Assembly (NCBI RefSeq): GCF_019649055.1
Contig: NW_026570223.1
Coordinates: 1-64,000 of the forward strand
Source: Paramacrobiotus metropolitanus
Lineage: Eukaryota > Tardigrada > Eutardigrada > Parachela > Macrobiotidae
Reading direction: 5' to 3'
Length of the DNA stretch: 64,000 nucleotides
Shown here: in pieces, positions 10,553 through 20,604 of the stretch
Numbering within the stretch: position 1 is the stretch's first letter
How the letters are laid out: the number at the start of each line of letters is the position of its first letter
Position numbers and translations under genes: made by a program
The notes under the pieces: generated by a model
What the model was told of the DNA's origin: nothing
Databases searched by the model: none
The model's input: the letters and a program-made list of their open reading frames with translations, nothing else

Positions 10553-11995
10553 ATGGAAAATCTGAATTTCATTAAAAAGATAATCTATCCTTGGATTCTC
10601 TTATTCGGGCTTGCCGGTTTCGGCGGCTTCTTTCGCCGCAGAGAAATACAACCAAGAACTGCAATGCTGCTCAATCTTGTGCGCATTTTGTGGGCACTGC
10701 TGATTTTTGTGATTTATATTTGCATCGTAACGCATGCGTTGACAGTGACCTTTCGGCGAACCGTGGTGCGCTTGGATAGCGGAGCGTTCTTCCTTGTTGT
10801 TACCAATGTCCAGCGAATGGCTACCACAGTCTTATCAGTGTTTTGCTTTTATTGCGTTTATCCTCGCTACATGGAAAACGTAGAAGAAATAAACCCTTTC
10901 GTTGCTAGATACTGCAATAATTGGGACAGACATGTCATCGTTATATTCAGTGGCATAACATTCGCAGGTACTTTTGCAATCGCCGCAGTCTATGTGCGAC
11001 AATACTGGTACAGTCTCGAGCTTCCGGATTACGCTCCCCTTAAAGAAGCGCTAGTACATCTTTTAGGCATTGGACCGACATTCTTGAGTATGCGGATTAT
11101 ATTTGGTTTTTGTGCGTATACACAGTGCTTGATGGATGTCGCGTTCATTCTGCTCCAAGCAATAATCATGACTGTATGTTTTATCGCGGGGACATGCTAT
11201 GAAAAGGTAACAACGGAAGTTATCAATGCGAAATGCGAGTTGGATGCAGTGGAGCCGATTTTGGATGATCACTATCGATTTAGTCGACTAATGCAGAACA
11301 TTAATGGCCATGTTTCGTACGTTATGCTGTGGGTGTACACATACAGAGTGTTTACGATTCTCAATTACATTTCAAAAATAAAGGCTGGCAACTATGGATA
11401 CTCGGAGAATTTCTTCATTGTTCCGCTGCTGACGATAACCGGCACTTGGACGATCATTTACTTATACGAACAGGTGCTAGTCGCAATATTTATAAGTGTT
11501 GACCAAATTGCAATTGTAAACAAGCCGCTGAGAAAGTGTTATAATGTGTTTCGGCTCGCAAGGAACCATACAATCAATAATTAGAAATGGAAAATAGTAT
11601 ACAGTAATAGGAAATAAAATATTTGCTTTTATTGCATTTCTCTTTATTAGGCGGAGTCTGTAAAATGTCTCCTACACGATATCGCATATCGGCTGCCCCA
11701 CGAACAACGATTGCCCATGCAGTTCATTATCAAACGCGTCAACTCAGTCAGCACGGTTTTTAGTCTAGGCGGATTTTTCACGGTGGACCGGTCGTTTGTA
11801 GCAACGGTGAACGAATTAGATTGTTTTGTACAATAATATGGCACAAAATAACTAGCCATATAATCCTTTTAGCTGGCTGGTGGAATTCTGACATTTGCAC
11901 TAGTAATTGACCAGCTGCAAACTAAAGGTATTTCCGCGGATGAATTGTCCGGCGTAGTGCGCAACTCCTGCACGCACAATACAAGTTTCACCTGA
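10553..11995 (+). CDS. Gustatory-receptor-like 7TM protein, 3 exons, intact (399 aa)
   Basis: Exons 10553-11473, 11651-11806 and 11873-11995, joined at GT-AG introns, both phase 0. The model is forced by homology with seven other genes in the window. Exon 1 carries about six membrane segments and ends YLYEQ. Exon 2 is exactly 52 codons (AESVKCLLHDIAYR... ending GGFFTVDRSFVAT). Exon 3 begins LAGGILTFALVIDQLQ, then a short tail. The block G-F-F-x-(V/I)-D-R followed by T(F)hhhhhDQL in TM7 corresponds to the insect gustatory receptor C-terminal signature, whose last intron is also phase 0 just ahead of that motif. An in-frame ATG lies upstream at 10502, but 10553 (ACCATGG context) gives the N-terminus length shared by the paralogues. 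Inference: a ligand-gated channel-type chemoreceptor of the 7tm_7 family. Confidence 0.85.
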
Positions 11996-12952
11996 ATTCA
12001 TTTGCCTGGAGGTACTATGTAAGTGGCAAACGAGTGCACACCGACCCTACTCTGCGAACAGATTTCTCTTCTTTATTTTTCTTTTATGTTCGGAGTACTT
12101 GTATTATTTTTGTACCTATTCTGATACGAGATCTCTTTGCTTTTATGTACATTGACCTGTATTTGTTCTGTGGAAGTATAAATTCATGCGACGTCGTGCG
12201 TCACTTTAATTATTAAAGTTTTCGATTGTAAGCTTCTTTTGCAGCAGCAGCAATTTTAAAAAAAAAAGAATATCGATGTACCTCCTGCCATGTTTCGTCA
12301 CTCGTCAGCAACCACATCCGTGTAATAAAATTAATGCTTTTATGATAAGTCCGAAAACATAGTTTATGGTGGCCAGTTGTCCAAATACTACAACAGCAAT
12401 GCAGGAGTACGAGTACCGTATACACATTTATTCTCACCGTTCGATTAAGCATTCAAAAGAATCGAGAGAGAATGTATGGATTATATTTGCGATGCGATGC
12501 GTATACCAGTTCTCTTTTAAGAGACGTATCTAAATTCCTTGACAGATTGGAATGCCTCAGCAGCAAATCCCATGTGGTCAACCACGCGCGACGGAGGGAA
12601 TAATCAACAACTGCAAGAAGACAGTATATACTAGCATTTGTTTAGTTAGCACAGCCGGAACGCGCTGCGGACACTTATCAAAATTATTTGCTGCAGGATT
12701 CACTACTCAACAAAAGTAAAGTGCCATAGTCACAGCCTCATGAGACAATTGTGGCAGTACAACTTTTAGCGGTGTACGGTACTGCAGACTGTACCATGTA
12801 CATGTTAATTTTCACAGCATTTGGTTCTCTACAGATACGGTAGTCTGTAGTTCCAGTCATCTGAAATCTGGGCGAGACAATTGTGCTGATGAACAGAGTC
12901 CTGCAGTATTCATTGCTGCATCCAGACCTTGCATTGATTATCTAGCAAGCCG
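11996..12952. other. Intergenic, no gene seen
   Basis: Spacer between two tandem GR-like genes in the same orientation. It contains a short GCAGCAGCAGCA run near 12241 and an A-tract, and several TACTGTA-like words near 12780-12840. No RNA gene or credible open frame. Confidence 0.35.
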
Positions 12953-14445
12953 GTGATGATTCCAAACCATTTATTAGTTTCCATAACGATGTTCGAACAA
13001 AAAAAGAAAGTGTCAGCTAGAAACAACAAGCTGACCTTCACGGAGAAACTGATTCAGCCCTACGTTCTCGCATTCGGACTCCTCGGCTGCGGACAACTGC
13101 GGTGGCCTTTCTCTGGCAACCAGTCCTCAACCAGCCGATTCTTCCGGGTACTGCGAGTCTCCTGGAGAGCAGTGCTGCTGATTGCGTATACTCTGGCTAA
13201 TATTCTGTCGATGTACGAAATTTTCCAACAGTACCGTGCGTCGGTGGATAGTGGCGCGCTGTTTAACTTTATAACTGCCGCCCAACGGGGCCTCGCAACG
13301 TTTCTCAGTATCGTCTGCTTTCACTGCATCTACGATCGTTGCATCCAGGCCGTCACTGAGTTGGAGCCTTTCCTTAACCGTCATCTGCATGAAAAAGATA
13401 AGAAAGTCATCGTTCTCTATTCGGTATTAGTGTTTGTCGGTTGGATCGTGACAAGTGCCACATTTTTATATTTCAACGAAAAGAACTTCCACGTGTTTGA
13501 GCGTCAGATCAGTGACCTTTTCAGTCTGCCATTGCGGTTGCCAGTGGTCCAAATTTTATCGGGTACGCTGATCTTTGTGTACGCGCTAATGAGCTGGGGT
13601 TTTCCGTTGATTCAGTGCTTCCCGGTTGTGTTGTGCGTCGCTGTGGGGAAATGCTATAGACGTATCCATAAAACATTGCACCAAGCACCGCCTGAGTTGG
13701 CTGTCGTGGAAAAGATTCTGAACGAGCATTACAATCTCAGTGGATTGGTGCAGAAAATTAATCGTTTCCTCTCCTTTACTTTGTTCTTCGTTTACGTGTA
13801 CGTAGTCTGCTCTATTCTCAACTACATTATTAGAACGAAAATGGGTGCATACATATTTCCGCAGAGTTTTGTGAGTATTTGCATGTACACCGTTGTCGGC
13901 ACACTGCACTTCATCTGGTTTTACGAACAGGTAATATCGCCGTGGGAAATAGCATTTTCTGTCTTTCGATTACTGAATATCGAAAGAGCATTACTGTCTT
14001 TTTCCGTACTGGAAATAACCATAAGTCAGCGTTTTTGCTTTTGCAGGCCGAAGCAATGAAGGATTCTCTGCACGATATCGCATACCAAATGCCGCAACGT
14101 GACCGTTCCACTATGCGGTTTCTTATTCAACGAGCTTCTTCGACGAATGTGGCTTTTAGTATAGGGGGATTTTTCATCATCGATAGGAAGTTTATCGCGA
14201 CTGTAAGGTTATATTCTGGTTTTCATAGTGACGTATTTGTTGTTAACCGCAGATTGTGCATCGATTGAATCGTAAAACTGTTATGATTCAATTAATTTGT
14301 TCCAATTTTTATGAATTAGTTGGCTGGAGGAATTTTGACGTTTGCTTTGGTCGTTGATCAGTTGCAGTCAAAAACTGTGTCTATGGAGGATCTCAGCAGC
14401 GTGATCCGGACTGCTAATTGGACAAAAGTGGTTCACTCAGGGTAA
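12953..14445 (+). CDS. Gustatory-receptor-like 7TM protein, 3 exons, intact (419 aa)
   Basis: Exons 12953-13930, 14047-14202 and 14320-14445, with GT-AG phase-0 introns of 116 and 117 bp. Exon 1 has the family start block KLIQPYVLAFGLLGCG in TM1 and ends WFYEQ. Exon 2 (52 codons) runs from AEAMKDSLHDIAYQMP to GGFFIIDRKFIAT. Exon 3 begins LAGGILTFALVVDQLQSK. A second in-frame ATG at 12989 would remove 12 residues, and either start is possible. By eye it groups with the genes at 20605, 32045 and 34966, sharing YEQ at the exon 1 end, a KILNEHYxLSxLVQ-type cytoplasmic segment and VCSILNYIIRTKMG before TM6. Function as a chemoreceptor is inferred from family membership only. Confidence 0.87.
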
Positions 14446-14871
14446 TCCGGCGATTCTTCAGTCCATTTACCATTTCACAATAATTTAGTTTTCCAAATTG
14501 CAAAATGTTGACTGTGCATGATTTCTGTTCGGTTTTTGTACACTATTTCCAGTTAGCCTTCTTCGATGATTTACGTACGTATCTGGCCAAAAACGGACAG
14601 AAGGGTTATTTTAGACAGCGGCTCTTTACCCCGATACAACCTGGGAACGTGTGTTACGGGTATAATCCCCGATCAGGACAGCATTGAGAAAGTGATTCTT
14701 TTATGAGTTTGTTCTGGTACTTAGTTTGTACTTGTATACTTACAGATATTACAAGCACTAGGTACTACCGTACTACTACTTACCTAATATTGAGCTGCAA
14801 AAGCATCGCGCAGTACTTCCAGTTTTTGCGCTCGTTGATTTTTAACACAAAATAAAACAAAAACATTCACT
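14446..14871. other. Intergenic, no gene seen
   Basis: Short AT-rich spacer following the 12953-14445 gene. An open frame of 60 codons near 14505 has no similarity to anything else here and is not called. Confidence 0.35.
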
Positions 14872-14985
14872 ATGAAATGGATTCCCTTGAGCTTCGTGGA
14901 TCCGTTTATTGTAGTTATAAGTACATATTCACGTGTTGCCGGCTTCGGTGCATTGTTCTTCAAAACAGCAGAGACCGAACTGTAA
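14872..14985 (+). pseudogene. GR-like N-terminal fragment
   Basis: A 37-codon open frame whose middle (FVDPFIVVISTYSRVAGFGA) lines up with the first membrane segment of the GR-like genes at 37285 (FADKLIQPWILVFHIAGYGA) and 39900 (FAEKLIAPWIFIFHIIGFGA). The frame then stops at a TAA inside a GTAAGT. Nothing after it up to the element at 15633 looks like the rest of the gene. Either a truncated gene relic or, less likely, an isolated first exon. Confidence 0.5.
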
Positions 14986-15632
14986 GTTAATACTGACTAA
15001 GCTCCTTCGTAGTGTGATAGAATTTTCGTGGATGTTCATGTTGATGTAGTGTTTTATACGGTTTTTCTGTAATGCGTAATACTTCAAAATGTCAAAATAT
15101 TTAGCGCATATCTATCCATATGCACAGCGCTATCGCTTTGGGTGCAACCACTTTTTTTGAAGCCCACTGCATGTATACAGCTTTCGATTCTCCAGAAATA
15201 AGGTTTCCTTTGCCGTTCTTGCTGTTACATAAGAGATTCAGTTTTCATGCATAACTTTAGAAGGTTGTGGCTCTTTTTATGCCAATGTATCAATATAAAT
15301 AATATTCGAACTTTTGTGTACCTATTTTCAAAAAATTAAAATCAAATTTTTAATAAAAAAACTATTTATAAGCAAGCAAAATCCCCAATAAAGTAAAACT
15401 AATTACTTATGCAAGTGTTTGGGCGTCTATGCGCGCTTTCGGAAGCTATATCCTTGTAGTTGTGCAAGTATTTTATATTTGCTACAATCTATGTTTTTAA
15501 AATGACCAATCCGAATTTCATAAACCGTGCTTCGAGTGTAGCACAAGCGTTCTGGCAATACTTTTATGCACCAGGAACCACATAAATGGTGCCAAAGCAC
15601 TCGTATATTTCGACTCTGCTAAGGCCAGGGGG
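14986..15632. other. Intergenic, no gene seen
   Basis: AT-rich sequence between the GR-like fragment and the inverted-repeat element. No open frame, RNA gene or repeat recognised. Confidence 0.35.
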
Positions 15633-16516
15633 CCAATGTCAAAACGACGGCGGAATTTTCTGCCGGCGGAAATTTTGTGTAGTGAAAACGCCGGCGGAAA
15701 TTCTCGTGGTCAAACTGCCGGCGGAATTTTCGTAATTTTTAATTTTATTTATTGTTCATATTTCGAAACAATTTTGCAAGAAAATGTATCTTACATAGAT
15801 TCGGGCTCCCCGTCTTCAGTGTAAACCTCTTTATCGGGCCGCATGTATGTGTATGTACAGTCTGCATGGGCGTTGTTGCGTCGGCAGTTTGCACAGAACG
15901 CGCGAACAAGTTCAACGGCATACCTGAGCCGCGCAAAAGAGACAAAGAAGGTATTTGACAATGGCACTGCGGCGAAGACACTGAGGTGCGGTCTAGTTTG
16001 ATCCTTTGGAGCCTTTCGTGGGAAGACTCACAACTCCTCTGAATATCGACTGGCACAGCCAACTCAGACGAAGAATCTCTTCGCGCAGAGATCTCCCGGT
16101 CAAACTGCCGGCGGATTACCTGATTGGTATTCGAGCACGTACGTAAGTTGTTTTGTCATTGTGTCTTTTGTTTGCCTGTGCTTTTTTTAATTTTTCAACT
16201 TTTTAAAGTTGTAGTTCTCGTATGTTATTGTTGACTGTTTATCTGCCGAACGATGGAGTTGTTTTGAAACTAGCAGTAGTAGAAGTTTGTTTGACAAGAA
16301 TACATGGATTATGGCTACATAATACATAGAATGTCCAGCTTGTTTTTACTGCATGAATTAGTTTACCAATAAGTTGGTTTTGTATCAATTCGTGATTTCC
16401 GTAAAAAATGCATGTTCAGAAAATTCCGCCGCAGTTTGACCACGAGAATTTCCGCCGGCGTTTTCACCACACAAAATTTCCGCCGGCAAAAAATTCCGCC
16501 GTCGTTTTGACATTGG
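15633..16516. mobile_element. Non-autonomous DNA element (MITE-like) with ~100-bp terminal inverted repeats
   Basis: Left arm about 15633-15731 and right arm about 16420-16516 are inverted copies with only a few mismatches. Both start CCAATGTCAAAACGACGGCG and contain three spaced GCCGGCGGAA(A/T)TT blocks. Beyond the right arm the terminal ~20 bases (CGTTTTGACATTGGTAGGG) are repeated twice more in tandem to about 16564. The interior (~690 bp) has no transposase-like frame but carries an extra partial block GGTCAAACTGCCGGCGGATT at 16099. The family cannot be assigned, and no clear target-site duplication is visible because of the extra right-end copies. The GC-rich repeat arms stand out from the AT-rich surroundings. 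Confidence 0.8.
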
Positions 16517-16564
16517 TAGGGCCGTCGTTTTGACATTGGTAGGGTCGTTTTGACATTGGTAGGG

Positions 16565-16873
16565 CTTGGACCAGTACGGGAAGTATCCAGCCGCTACTGT
16601 TTTACTGGGAGAATTCTAACCGAAACTGCACAAACGTTCCAGCGTGCATGGCGGCGCATTTTTATGGGCTGGATACAGCGTCACACGGGTTGCATTCTTA
16701 TGGGTTGCACCAAACTGTGCGCGTTTAACACCCATGCCGAAACATCTGTAATCGAACGCGCTGAACTGGTAGAATCGGTCAAGTGGCTGCTCCGATATCT
16801 CTCAGGGTTCCCAGTTGTTGGAGCAAATTAATTAATCATGTTGGCTACTGGCGCACCGTTTTCGTACTTCTAA
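16565..16873. other. Intergenic, no gene seen
   Basis: Somewhat GC-richer than the surroundings. An open frame overlapping the repeated element end (16550-16831) has no recognisable domain and is probably chance. Confidence 0.3.
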
Positions 16874-16973
16874 CTTCGTACGACGAGGATTCACGTAGCT
16901 GGATTTCACTTTTATGATTATAGCTATAATCATAAAAGTGAAATCCAGCTACGTGAATCCTCGTCGTACGAAG
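16874..16973. repeat. Perfect 100-bp palindrome (50-bp arms, no spacer)
   Basis: Read base by base, 16874-16923 is the exact reverse complement of 16924-16973. The centre is TATAG|CTATA and the outer ends are CTTCGTACG / CGTACGAAG. There is no loop and no mismatch. It could extrude as a cruciform in DNA or fold as a long hairpin in RNA. It is not related to the neighbouring inverted-repeat element. Confidence 0.95.
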
Positions 16974-17110
16974 CTACCAAGGGTCTGGCAACATTGTAAG
17001 TATGTAACCTCGTTTTACTGGGCAAATTTTACCCCGGTGGAACAACAAATGCGCCCACGATGCTATCTGCATGCTATGATGATGGCGTTTGTTGCAGCTC
17101 ACTTCATGAT

Positions 17111-18121
17111 TTAGAACACGCTGCGAGGAGCTACATCTTGCACAGTCATGGATAATTTATGTTCTTGCTTCTTCGGTGTTTTCATCTTTCCCGGACACGA
17201 CAGCCCCGCTCTTAAGGCTTTCAGCGTAGCCATCAGTACCAGTGCATCGACGGTGGGTTGCCACTGTGCGGCGACCGAAGCCACCATACCCGGAATATGC
17301 AGACCGTCATCAAAATCCATACCGGCATAGAACAGGACACCAACCAACTGCCCCAGTCCCATTGATAACGCCATGGAAACGCCAATACCCACCAAGATCC
17401 ACACCGCACACCGCACTCCGACTACGTCGACGCTGTTCGGGAGCGGATTTCGATCCACGCCGACAGTAGATCGCAATCATTACCGGATACATCAGCAGCA
17501 TGACGATAATTGGGGCGATGTACACCAGCACATCAGGAACGATAAACTGTGCACTTCTGCGTACGGATAGCGGATAACGGCAGTTAAATAAAGCCTCAGT
17601 TGAATTGTAACTTCGTAGATTAATGATAAATGTCGGAAGAAAGCAGATATGGGCCAATACAGCGCTCGACAGGTAAGAGATCACGGCCAACCTCGCTGTA
17701 TGGTGATTTTTATATGATATCGGTGCGGAGATGGCCCACAATCTGTTGGCTGTAATAAGCAGATGTATGTAGAACAAAACTCCTGGAAACACAAACACAA
17801 AGTACTGAAAACTATTGCAGACAATTACTAAGCTGTTGGCAAACGCGCTGTTCCCGTGTTCCAGGATCAGCCAGAGAGGACCGGTGACAGTGGATATAAC
17901 GATGTTAACTAGAGCTAAGCCGGTTACGTACACCATAAAGGAACTGCGCAAGTGCTTCTTCACGATCAGATATAAAATTAGCGCATTGAAAACTGATCCA
18001 GTAACGGCTGTAATCAATGGCATGATATAGTTCAGAATCTCTTCGGTTAATTTTGCAACAGGTTTTGTGATCACATTTGCCGAAGTACTAGTATTCGTGG
18101 AAAAGTTTGAAAAGTAGCCAT
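17111..18121 (-). pseudogene. Rhodopsin-like receptor of family A, disabled by a 7-bp tandem duplication
   Basis: TM1-TM5 read in one frame (18074 down; ITANRLWAISAPISYKN), TM6-TM7 in another (17476 down to 17111; LVGIGVSMALSMGLGQL, WQPTVDALVLMATLKAL). The switch is explained by CACCGCA occurring twice in tandem at 17402-17408 and 17409-17415. With one copy the frame would read RSAVWILVG exactly as in the intact paralogue at 28202-29203. The ATG at 18119-18121 (MAT, as in that paralogue) is out of frame with the sequon-rich segment that follows, so the N-terminus also carries a small indel. Everything else is conserved, so the loss looks recent, or polymorphic. Confidence 0.82.
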
Positions 18122-18971
18122 AACACCGTACTGATTTCTGTATGTAATTAAAACCAGACTTAGCGTGTGCATTCTTCTAGCGTGTGCACGTAGCTGTGCA
18201 TGCGTCGCTACCAGCACCCGACCAACTAAAGACATATGTTTTATTATCAGAATTCGTATGCAAGCAAACTGACTGGACGTCTCAAATTATTCTACACGAT
18301 TTCGAACAATCCGGTCTGAAATGTGTACAAAAGTTCATGATTGGACGGTATATCCATCTGCACGTGAGTTACAAAACGTTTCGTAGACGAAACAGCAGCA
18401 GCTGTGCATTAGCTAGAGGTAGACTGGGCCCATACGGGATTAGCGACCTTTCGTCCAAACGTTTCTCCCGCGTTACTTGTTGACCCTAGTCAATTGAGCC
18501 CCAGCGCGACGTACCTTTTAGGACTCTTGTTAAGCGGCACAAAGTCAAGCCAAATCGCAAATTTCTTTTATTCTGCACCAATTGATTAACCAAACGCTCT
18601 ACACAAGAGCAGAGCCTCGGTGACAAACTAGATGTTTTTTAAGTTTTTCTTGCAAAACACCATCATAAAAAATAATAACACGGCAACTAAGAAAAAGAAC
18701 TGAATTTTACTAATGAGTTATTTTGTTCAAGGATTCTCATTCAGCCATGTCGGTTTCGGTGACCGCTTTCGCCGCACAGGGAAAAGCCAAAGACAGCAAT
18801 GCCGATACATACTCATGCAATTAACTTCAGCGTTTTATCAATCAAGAAGACCCTTCCCGATTTCAAAGCCTCTCGCGGCACAGTTCAAATCATGAATACA
18901 GATCATCTGGATGTAGCCTGATCACGTAAAACAATACAAAACCCCGTTTGGACGCTTACGACAACAAAGTT
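18122..18971. other. Intergenic, no gene seen
   Basis: Spacer between two minus-strand receptors. It would hold the promoter of the 17111-18121 copy and the 3' end of the 18972 gene. No structured RNA or repeat recognised. Confidence 0.35.
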
Positions 18972-19916
18972 TCAGTGAATAACTTGCCGGAAGCGCAAAC
19001 ACTGTAGTTGCACACGCAGATCTTTTAACGACGTAATCAGAATTGCGGCATCCACTGTCGGCTGCCACTGCACAGTTACCAAACCAACGAGATACGGAAT
19101 CCGCAAACTACCATCAAGCTCCAGGCCGACCACAAACAGCACGTCAACTAACTGCACGAACCCCATCGAACACAGCATGGACACCGTCATTCCCACCAGA
19201 GTCCAGATTGCGCTGCGACTGTGTTGACGCTGGATGTCCCAATGAGTGGCACGACGGCGACAGTACACGACAATCATTACCGGATACGCCGTCAGCATCG
19301 CCACCGTGGGAAGGATATACACGATTACGTGTGGCAAAATAAACTGAATGCTGCGAAGGATGGAGAGCGGATGAAGACACTGGAACCGGGTATCAACGCG
19401 AGTGTAGTTGTGAAGATTAAGGAGAATTGTCGGCATGTAACCGAGGTGCACCAAAATAGCGACGGCACAGCATAGAATAACGGCTAATCGTGCGGAGTGG
19501 TGATTTTTGTAGGAAACCGGTAATGCGATCGCCCACAGCCGGTTGGCGGTTATTAGCAAGTGGACATAAAATAGCAGACCAGAGAATACAAAGGAGAAGT
19601 ATTGGTACAGATCGCAGATGAGTAGATCAGTTTCACTTGCCCCATAACCAGGAACACTTATCATTAATATTAGCGGTAGAAATGTTACAGATAGAATTGC
19701 GTTAACACCGGCCAACACCGTGACGTATACCATAAAGGGAGTGTTTAGACGATTTTTGACAATAAGGCACAGGATAAAAAAATTTGAGGAGAAACCAGTA
19801 ATGGAAGTGATCAATGGCATTAGATAATACAGTACCCAGCTAGTTGTGTCAACAGTTTCTTTGATAGTCGTTATGTTTGTAACATTGCTGCTGGTTAGGT
19901 TTACGAAATCGAACAT
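18972..19916 (-). CDS. Rhodopsin-like 7TM receptor, family A, intact (314 aa)
   Basis: Single exon. The N-terminus is rich in N-glycosylation sequons (NLT, NVT, NIT). TM1 starts near residue 27, and Cys101 and Cys180 form the expected TM3-ECL2 pair. The TM3 end is TANRLWAI (123-130) followed by ALPVSYKNHH. TM6 contains LVGMTVSMLCSMGF and TM7 has WQPTVDAAI (284-292) where NPxxY is expected. The C-terminal tail is short and basic. This is the only intact member of the subgroup that also produced the pseudogenes at 3642-4633 and 6994-7974. The absence of introns fits expansion by tandem or retro-duplication. The ligand is unknown. Confidence 0.88.
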   Translation of the reverse strand: MFDFVNLTSSNVTNITTIKETVDTTSWVLYYLMPLITSITGFSSNFFILCLIVKNRLNTPFMVYVTVLAGVNAILSVTFLPLILMISVPGYGASETDLLICDLYQYFSFVFSGLLFYVHLLITANRLWAIALPVSYKNHHSARLAVILCCAVAILVHLGYMPTILLNLHNYTRVDTRFQCLHPLSILRSIQFILPHVIVYILPTVAMLTAYPVMIVVYCRRRATHWDIQRQHSRSAIWTLVGMTVSMLCSMGFVQLVDVLFVVGLELDGSLRIPYLVGLVTVQWQPTVDAAILITSLKDLRVQLQCLRFRQVIH

Positions 19917-20604
19917 AACGGCGTTTAAGTTTCCTATATAGCTGCATTAACAGTCTGATAAAACCTTAACAGGATAGCCAGTACTGTATCGCGAAAGTAC
20001 ACTGTAGTAAGCGTCGAGTTCGACCGTTTGGGCAACGACAACCGTATGCTACTTCCGTTCAATAACTCTGCTTGTGCATGTTGATTTAATGATTTGCGCT
20101 TGGGGACGCGTTCACTACAGCTAAGGATTCTGACATAGCGTCCCTTCGGGAATTAACAAAATTGCCAGGTTTACTGGCATTAAACAGGGAACTTACCGCT
20201 GAAAAATATAGCAGTTGATGGGATCTATCTACAGGTAGCTGGCGATCCATTACGTCGACCCTGGGTTATGATGTGCGATTGTTCTGATTGCTTCATCTGG
20301 AACTCCCCGTAACTGTAACACTCATTTGAAAATCCCAAAGAAGGTCAAAATTGAAACAAAGTCGAACGCCTAGAGAAGAATTTCTAAAATGGGCAAAAGA
20401 TAGAGACTAAGGTCGTGGTAGCTAACCCAGAAAAAGACACTTTAAAAACAGCTACTGTATATACTCCTAACACCAGACGGACGCAGAAACAATTGCGTTA
20501 TATGATTAGTCTACATGTACTCTGTAGTCAAGGGTTCGGAAATCAGAAATTAACAAATATTATAGTTATTGTGAAATATAAAGTGGACCAAAATGTCGTC
20601 TGAA
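19917..20604. other. Intergenic, no gene seen
   Basis: Lies between two minus-strand receptor genes. The first ~250 bases resemble the 5' flanks of the copies at 4633 and 7974 (GATTTGC..TGGGGA.GC, GGAATTAACA), so a family 5' flank is conserved. No gene. Confidence 0.4.

Noticed and set aside
15630-16565. Spaced GCCGGCGGAAATT repeats as a CRISPR-like array
   Set aside because: They belong to inverted terminal repeats of one element, with mirror order at the two ends. The host is a eukaryote with introns.
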